Of a stretch of 64,000 nucleotides of DNA, positions 59,857 to 64,000 are shown piece by piece. The stretch is from positions 1 through 64,000 of the forward strand of contig JBFXDA010000007.1 in the NCBI GenBank assembly GCA_050181585.1. Direction: 5' to 3'. The notes under the pieces were generated by a model. That model worked only from the letters and a program-made list of their open reading frames with translations, did no database searches and was not told the DNA's origin. The stretch is from JAQSWP01 sp050181585. GTDB lineage: Bacteria; Pseudomonadota; Alphaproteobacteria; Reyranellales; JAQSWP01. How positions within the stretch are numbered: position 1 is the first letter of the stretch; each line of letters opens with the position of its first letter. The position numbers and the translations under genes were made by a program.

Positions 59857-60789
59857 TCAACCAAGCCCGGCCTTGCCGCGAACGTCGTAGGGGTGGGTCT
59901 TGGCCCATTCCTCCAGCGCCTGCTTCAGCGCGCCATCCTTGTCCTCGGGCAGCATCACTTTCAGATGCACGTACTGGTCGCCGCGCTGGCCCGAGCGCTG
60001 GTCGACGACGCCGCGGCCCTTCAGGCGCAGGCCGGTGCCGGTGTTGGAGCCGGCCGGCACGCTCAGCGTTACCCGACCGTCGACCGTCGGCACGTCGATG
60101 CGGCCGCCCAGCACGGCCTCCTGCAAGGTGACGGGCAGGTCCAGATGCACGTCGTTGTCCTTGCGCCGGAAGAACGGGTGCGGCTGGACGTGGATCTCGA
60201 TATAGGCGTCGCCCGGCGGGCCGCCGCCGATGCCGGGATGGCCCTGGCCCTTCAGCCGCAGCATCTGCCGGTCTTCCGTGCCCGCCGGGATGTTGACGTC
60301 GAGCGTCTTGCCGTCGGGCAGGGTCAGCCGCTTGCGCGCGCCGGCGGCAGCCTCGACGAAGGGCACCTCCAGCGAATAGGTCACGTCGCTGCCGGGCATG
60401 CGGAAGGTTCCGCCGCCGCCACCACCGGCCCGGCCGCCGCGGGAGCGGGCGAACATCTCGGCGAACAGATCCTCGGCGAAGCCGGCATCGCCGGAGAAAT
60501 CGCCGCTGTAGCGCATGCCGTCGTCGGACTGGGCGTATTCCCGGTAATACTGGCGCGGCGGCCGCTCCTGGCCGGCGGCGTCGATTTCGCCGGCGTCGAA
60601 GCGGCGGCGCTTCTCTGCGTCCGACAGCAGGTCGTAGGCGCCGCTGACCTCCTTGAACTGCGCCTCGACCTCCTTCTTCCCCGGATTGAGGTCGGGATGC
60701 AGTTTCTTGGCCAGCTTGCGATAGGCCTTCTTGAGCTCGTCCTGGGTGGCGTTCCGCGCCACGCCAAGGACTTCGTAAGGATCGCGCAT
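59857..60789 (-). CDS. cbpA: DnaJ-like co-chaperone CbpA
   Basis: A 310-residue type II J-domain protein. The J domain (PYEVLGVARNATQDELKKAY, HPD in KLHPDLNPG) stimulates DnaK ATPase. A Gly-rich linker (GGRAGGGGGG near 120) leads to two client-binding beta domains (LEVPFVEAAAGARKRLTLPD, LPVTLQEAVLGGRIDVPTVD). No zinc module is present, which excludes DnaJ itself. CbpA is DnaJ-like and in E. coli also binds curved DNA. Confidence 0.92.
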   Translation of the reverse strand: MRDPYEVLGVARNATQDELKKAYRKLAKKLHPDLNPGKKEVEAQFKEVSGAYDLLSDAEKRRRFDAGEIDAAGQERPPRQYYREYAQSDDGMRYSGDFSGDAGFAEDLFAEMFARSRGGRAGGGGGGTFRMPGSDVTYSLEVPFVEAAAGARKRLTLPDGKTLDVNIPAGTEDRQMLRLKGQGHPGIGGGPPGDAYIEIHVQPHPFFRRKDNDVHLDLPVTLQEAVLGGRIDVPTVDGRVTLSVPAGSNTGTGLRLKGRGVVDQRSGQRGDQYVHLKVMLPEDKDGALKQALEEWAKTHPYDVRGKAGLG

Positions 60790-60964
60790 GGTGGTCCACT
60801 CGGGTCAGGAAGCCGGTCGACGATGCGAACCATCCGCATCATTCCGCCGGCCACCTGTTTTGGGCAAGAATTCAGTTCCGTTAGATAGTCAGGAATTGCG
60901 CCTATGCAATCGGGCCATGGCCTCATGGTTGCCGAACGGGCATAGTCGGTCGACAGGAAAATCC

Positions 60965-61558
60965 ATGACCGACAGCGATACCGATCCCATAGCCCATTTC
61001 CACGCCTGGTTCGCCGAGGCCGAGAAATCCGAACCCGCCGACCCCAACGCCATGACCCTGGCGACGGTCGGTCCCGACGGCATGCCGGCGGCCCGCATGG
61101 TGCTGCTGAAGGGCGTCGACGAGCGGGGTTTCGTCTTCTACACCAACTTCGAAAGCCGCAAGGGCCAGCACCTGATCCAGCATCCCAAGGCCGCCCTGTG
61201 CTTCCACTGGAAATCGCTGCGCCGCTCGGTGCGGGTGGAGGGGCCGGTGGAGCGGGTCAGCGATGCGGAAGCCGACGAGTATTTCGCCTCCCGCCCGCGC
61301 GGCAGCCAGATCGGCGCCTGGGCCTCGAAGCAGTCGCGGCCGCTGACCAGCCGCATGGAGCTGGAAAAGGCAGTGGCCGTCCACGCCGCCAAGTTCCATA
61401 TTGGCGCCGTGCCGCGGCCGCCCTACTGGTCGGGCTTCCGCGTGCTGCCCCAGCGCATCGAGTTCTGGCAGGACAAGCCTTTCCGCCTGCACGACCGGCT
61501 GGTGTTCTCGCGCGGCGCGGGCGCCAATGCCTGGTCGACCGAGCGGCTGTATCCCTAG
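60965..61558 (+). CDS. pdxH: Pyridoxine/pyridoxamine 5'-phosphate oxidase
   Basis: A 197-residue FMN enzyme that makes pyridoxal phosphate from PNP or PMP. Typical segments: DPNAMTLATVGPDGMPAARM, VLLKGVDERGFVFYTNFESR, LCFHWKSLRRSVRVEGPVER, ASKQSRPL and RPPYWSGFRVLPQRIEFWQD. ATG at 60965 gives the family length; the upstream in-frame stretch is not coding-like. It is divergent from cbpA over 175 bases and is followed by the CDF gene after 2 bases. Confidence 0.95.
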   Translation: MTDSDTDPIAHFHAWFAEAEKSEPADPNAMTLATVGPDGMPAARMVLLKGVDERGFVFYTNFESRKGQHLIQHPKAALCFHWKSLRRSVRVEGPVERVSDAEADEYFASRPRGSQIGAWASKQSRPLTSRMELEKAVAVHAAKFHIGAVPRPPYWSGFRVLPQRIEFWQDKPFRLHDRLVFSRGAGANAWSTERLYP

Positions 61559-61560
61559 GC

Positions 61561-62520
61561 ATGGCCGAGCCGCCCGCCGCTGCCCCCGCCGCTGCCCCCG
61601 CCACTGACCCCGCGGTCGCCGCCCAGTTGTCGCAGCGGGCGCGGCTGATGCGGCTGGCGTCGATCGCCTCGACCGCCGTGGCGGTGGTGCTGATCGCCGG
61701 CAAGGCGGTGGCGTGGTGGTACAGCGGTTCGGTCAGTCTGCTGTCGACGCTGCTCGATTCGACGCTCGACCTGCTGGCCTCGCTGGTCACGCTGCTGAGC
61801 GTGCGCCATGCCCTGATGCCGGCCGACCGCGAGCACCGGTTCGGCCACGGCAAGGCGGAGGCGCTGGCCGGGCTGATCCAGTCGGGCTTCATCGGCGCCT
61901 CGGCGATCTGGCTGCTGATCTCCGCCGGCGAGCGTTTCCTCGATCCCCAGCCGGTGCGCGCCGAGGCGCTGGGCATGGCGGTGATGATCGGCTCGATCGC
62001 GCTGACCGCGCTGCTGGTGGTTTTCCAGCGCCGCGTCGTTTCCCGCACCGGGTCGCTGGCCATCGGCGCCGACCGGATGCACTACCAGTCGGACCTGCTC
62101 ACCAATGTCGGCGTCATTCTCGCCATCGCCCTGTCGAGCCGGTTCGACGTGCCGCTGGCCGACCCCATCGTCGCCGGACTGATCGGCCTCTACATCCTCA
62201 AGAGCGCCGCCGATATCGGCAAGGACGCCTACAACGTGCTGATGGACCGCGAGCTCTCCACCGAGGACCGCGAGCGCATCAAGGCCATCGTGCGCGCCGA
62301 TCCGCGCGTGCGCGGGCTGTACGATCTGCGCACCCGCTCGTCGGGCGTCACCACCTTCATCCAGCTCCACATGGAGCTCGATCCCGCGACCAATCTGCGC
62401 CAGGCGCACGAAATCGGCGAGGCCGTCGAAGCCGAGATCAGACGGGCCTTCCCCAGCGCCGAGATCATCGTGCACCAGGACCCCGAAGGCGTCGCCGCAA
62501 CGCGCGCCGGCCGGCCCTAG
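61561..62520 (+). CDS. Cation diffusion facilitator (FieF-like) metal efflux protein
   Basis: A 319-residue CDF transporter. Six membrane helices span about 28-215, with a cytosolic metal-sensing domain to 319. Metal-site residues are D in LLDSTLDLLASL (helix 2) and H, D in HYQSDLLTN (helix 5). The N-terminus has Ala/Pro repeats. FieF-type proteins export iron, zinc or related divalent ions using protons. ATG at 61561 sits 2 bases after pdxH. Confidence 0.92.
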   Translation: MAEPPAAAPAAAPATDPAVAAQLSQRARLMRLASIASTAVAVVLIAGKAVAWWYSGSVSLLSTLLDSTLDLLASLVTLLSVRHALMPADREHRFGHGKAEALAGLIQSGFIGASAIWLLISAGERFLDPQPVRAEALGMAVMIGSIALTALLVVFQRRVVSRTGSLAIGADRMHYQSDLLTNVGVILAIALSSRFDVPLADPIVAGLIGLYILKSAADIGKDAYNVLMDRELSTEDRERIKAIVRADPRVRGLYDLRTRSSGVTTFIQLHMELDPATNLRQAHEIGEAVEAEIRRAFPSAEIIVHQDPEGVAATRAGRP

Positions 62521-62521
62521 G

Positions 62522-64000
62522 ATGGCCGCGGCCGCCGATCTGGCCTGCGACGACCAGGCCGCCGTCATCGAGTTCCTGTCATCGCCGCAGGCCTACGGGC
62601 TGGCGGCTGGCGCCCGGGTCGAGCGCATCGACACCCATGCCGCCGCCGTGTTCCTGGTCGGCGAGCGCGTCTACAAGCTGAAGCGGGCGGTCCGGTTTCC
62701 GTTCCTCGATTTCTCCACCGGCGACCGCCGCCGCCGGTTCTGCGCCGACGAGGTGACGCTCAACCGGCGCACCGCGCCCGATCTCTATCTCGGCGTGGCG
62801 CCCGTATTGCGCGCGAACGGCGGCCTGCGCCTGGGTCCGGTCGTGCCGCCGGACCGGGTGCCGGAAGAGGCCGAGGACTGGGTCGTGGTCATGCGCCGCT
62901 TCGAGCAGGAGACGCTGCTGGCGCGCGTGGCCGAGCGCGGCGAACTGACGGCGGCGATGGTGTCGGAGCTGGCGCGCGCCATCGCCCGCTTCCATGCCCA
63001 GGCGCGGCGCGAGCCGGGCAATGGCGGCGGCGAGGTGCTGCGCCACACCGTCGCCATGGACGTGCAGCAGATGCAGGCGCGCGGCGATCTGCTCGACGCC
63101 GGCCTCACCGTCGAGCTGGCGCGGCTAATGCCGCAGGAAGCGGCCCGCCAAGCCGCCCTGGCCGACCGAAGGCGGGCGAGCGGTGCGGTGCGGCGCTGCC
63201 ATGGCGACCTGCACCTGAAGAACATCTACCTCGCCGCGTCCGGGCCGCAGCCCTTCGACGGCATCGAGTTCAACGACCGGCTGTCCTGCATCGACATTCT
63301 CTACGACCTCTCCTTCCTGCTGATGGATCTCGATTTCCGCGGGCTGCGCGAACTGGCCAACCTGGCGCTGAACACCTGGCTCTGGCATTCCGACGAGAAG
63401 GACGAGGAGGCGCTGGCCGCCCTGGCGCTGCTGCCGATCTACCTGGCCCGCCGCAGCGCCATCCGCGCCCATGTCGATGCCGCCGGCGTGCCGCACGTCG
63501 AAGACGCCGCCGAGGCGGTGCGCCAGCGCGCTACGGCGCGCCGCTACCAGGCCTATGCGCGCGCCCTGTTTCCCCCGGCCCGCCCGCAACTCGTGGCGGT
63601 GGGGGGATTGTCGGGCACGGGCAAGACGACGCTGGCCATGGCCCTGGCGCCCGATCTCGATCCGGCGCCGGGGGCGGTGGTGGTGCGCTCCGACGTGGTG
63701 CGCAAGCGCCTGGCGGGCATCGCGCTGGAAGAGCGCATGCCGGCCGGCTGGTACACGCCGCAGCATTCGGCCGCGGTCTACGACGAGGTGCACCGGCTGG
63801 CCGCCATCGCCCTGCAGGCCGGGCGCAGCGTCATTCTCGATGCGGTCTATGCCAGGCCGCAGGAACGGGCGGCGGCGGAAGACGTTGCCCGCAGCGCCGC
63901 CCTGCCGTTCGCCGGCCTGTGGCTGGAGGCGCCGACCGCAACGCTGAAGCGGCGCGTGGCGGCGCGCCAGGCCGACGCCTCGGACGCCACCGTCGCGGTG
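62522..64000 (+). CDS. Aminoglycoside-phosphotransferase-like / P-loop kinase fusion protein (3' end cut)
   Basis: At least 493 residues, open to the window end. The first 300 residues are a phosphotransferase-like domain: HGDLHLKNI (227-235, the catalytic loop), FDGIEFNDRLSCIDILYDLS. The second domain begins near 355 with Walker A GGLSGTGKTT (361-370), then VVRSDVVRKRLAGI and VILDAVYARPQERAAAEDVA, typical of small-molecule kinases. This two-domain COG2187/COG0645 architecture is known in bacteria but its substrate is not. ATG at 62522 starts just 2 bases after the CDF stop, so it is in the pdxH unit. Confidence 0.87.
   Translation, partial: MAAAADLACDDQAAVIEFLSSPQAYGLAAGARVERIDTHAAAVFLVGERVYKLKRAVRFPFLDFSTGDRRRRFCADEVTLNRRTAPDLYLGVAPVLRANGGLRLGPVVPPDRVPEEAEDWVVVMRRFEQETLLARVAERGELTAAMVSELARAIARFHAQARREPGNGGGEVLRHTVAMDVQQMQARGDLLDAGLTVELARLMPQEAARQAALADRRRASGAVRRCHGDLHLKNIYLAASGPQPFDGIEFNDRLSCIDILYDLSFLLMDLDFRGLRELANLALNTWLWHSDEKDEEALAALALLPIYLARRSAIRAHVDAAGVPHVEDAAEAVRQRATARRYQAYARALFPPARPQLVAVGGLSGTGKTTLAMALAPDLDPAPGAVVVRSDVVRKRLAGIALEERMPAGWYTPQHSAAVYDEVHRLAAIALQAGRSVILDAVYARPQERAAAEDVARSAALPFAGLWLEAPTATLKRRVAARQADASDATVAV

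Overview
The window is 64 kb of GC-rich, densely coding DNA with no rRNA, tRNA, CRISPR array, IS element or phage gene that I can see. Gene families and local order (histone-deacetylase-like gene, xseB, ispA and dxs together; CbpA/CbpM; an MCE lipid transporter of Mla type; a glutathione-dependent formaldehyde pathway) point to a free-living alphaproteobacterium, most likely Rhodospirillales-like. That placement is inference from gene content; there is no phylogenetic marker here. I count 66 protein genes, the last cut by the window end. No gap between genes exceeds 300 bases.

Layout. 0.2-5.8 kb: a LuxR-type regulator behind an FAD monooxygenase (minus strand), the formaldehyde detoxification pair frmA-fghA (plus), then a small unknown gene, a PPOX flavoprotein and MscL (minus). 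5.8-12.7 kb (minus): a branched-chain amino-acid-type ABC transporter with fused permeases (livF, livG, livHM, livK), then an SDR of the dienoyl-CoA reductase type and a CaiB-type CoA-transferase. 12.7-26.2 kb: short mixed-strand units (MBL hydrolase, glycosyltransferase, enoyl-CoA hydratase, OmpA-family porin, DsbA-like isomerase, glutamine amidotransferase, thioesterase, AidB-like dehydrogenase, SPFH/NfeD pair, formamidase, RlmJ, MFS transporter).

26.4-34.8 kb (plus): an Mla/MCE lipid transport operon (permease, ATPase, MCE protein, lipoprotein) followed by an unusual three-part dipeptidase, RidA, a sugar-lactone oxidase and a 3-hydroxyacyl-CoA dehydrogenase. 35.0-40.0 kb (plus): a beta-oxidation unit (acyl-CoA dehydrogenase, thiolase, FadB-like protein) behind a promoter that carries a perfect dyad. 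40.1-45.3 kb: small metabolic genes (crotonase, hydratase, VOC, GST, thioesterase) and an IclR regulator. 45.5-49.7 kb (plus): the isoprenoid precursor cluster. 49.8-52.6 kb: YCII protein, MATE pump, TlyA. 52.6-60.8 kb (minus): racemase, SppA, extradiol dioxygenase, SnoaL-like, AhpD-like, membrane protein, aroC, fabI, cbpM, cbpA. 61-64 kb (plus): pdxH, a cation efflux protein and a kinase/P-loop fusion.

Theme. Much of the window handles acyl-CoA compounds: four crotonase or hydroxyacyl-CoA dehydrogenase genes, two acyl-CoA dehydrogenases, a thiolase, a CoA-transferase, a dienoyl-CoA-reductase-like SDR and two hotdog thioesterases, beside transporters for organic acids and lipids. I found no convincing new multi-gene system. 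The most distinctive signals are non-coding: three palindromic repeat elements of different sequence (24.8, 37.5 and 49.7 kb) whose arms carry paired, structure-preserving changes or separate internal hairpins, a 38-bp-period triple hairpin terminator, and several operator-like dyads. The most distinctive protein is the dipeptidase with a buried Tat-like signal.
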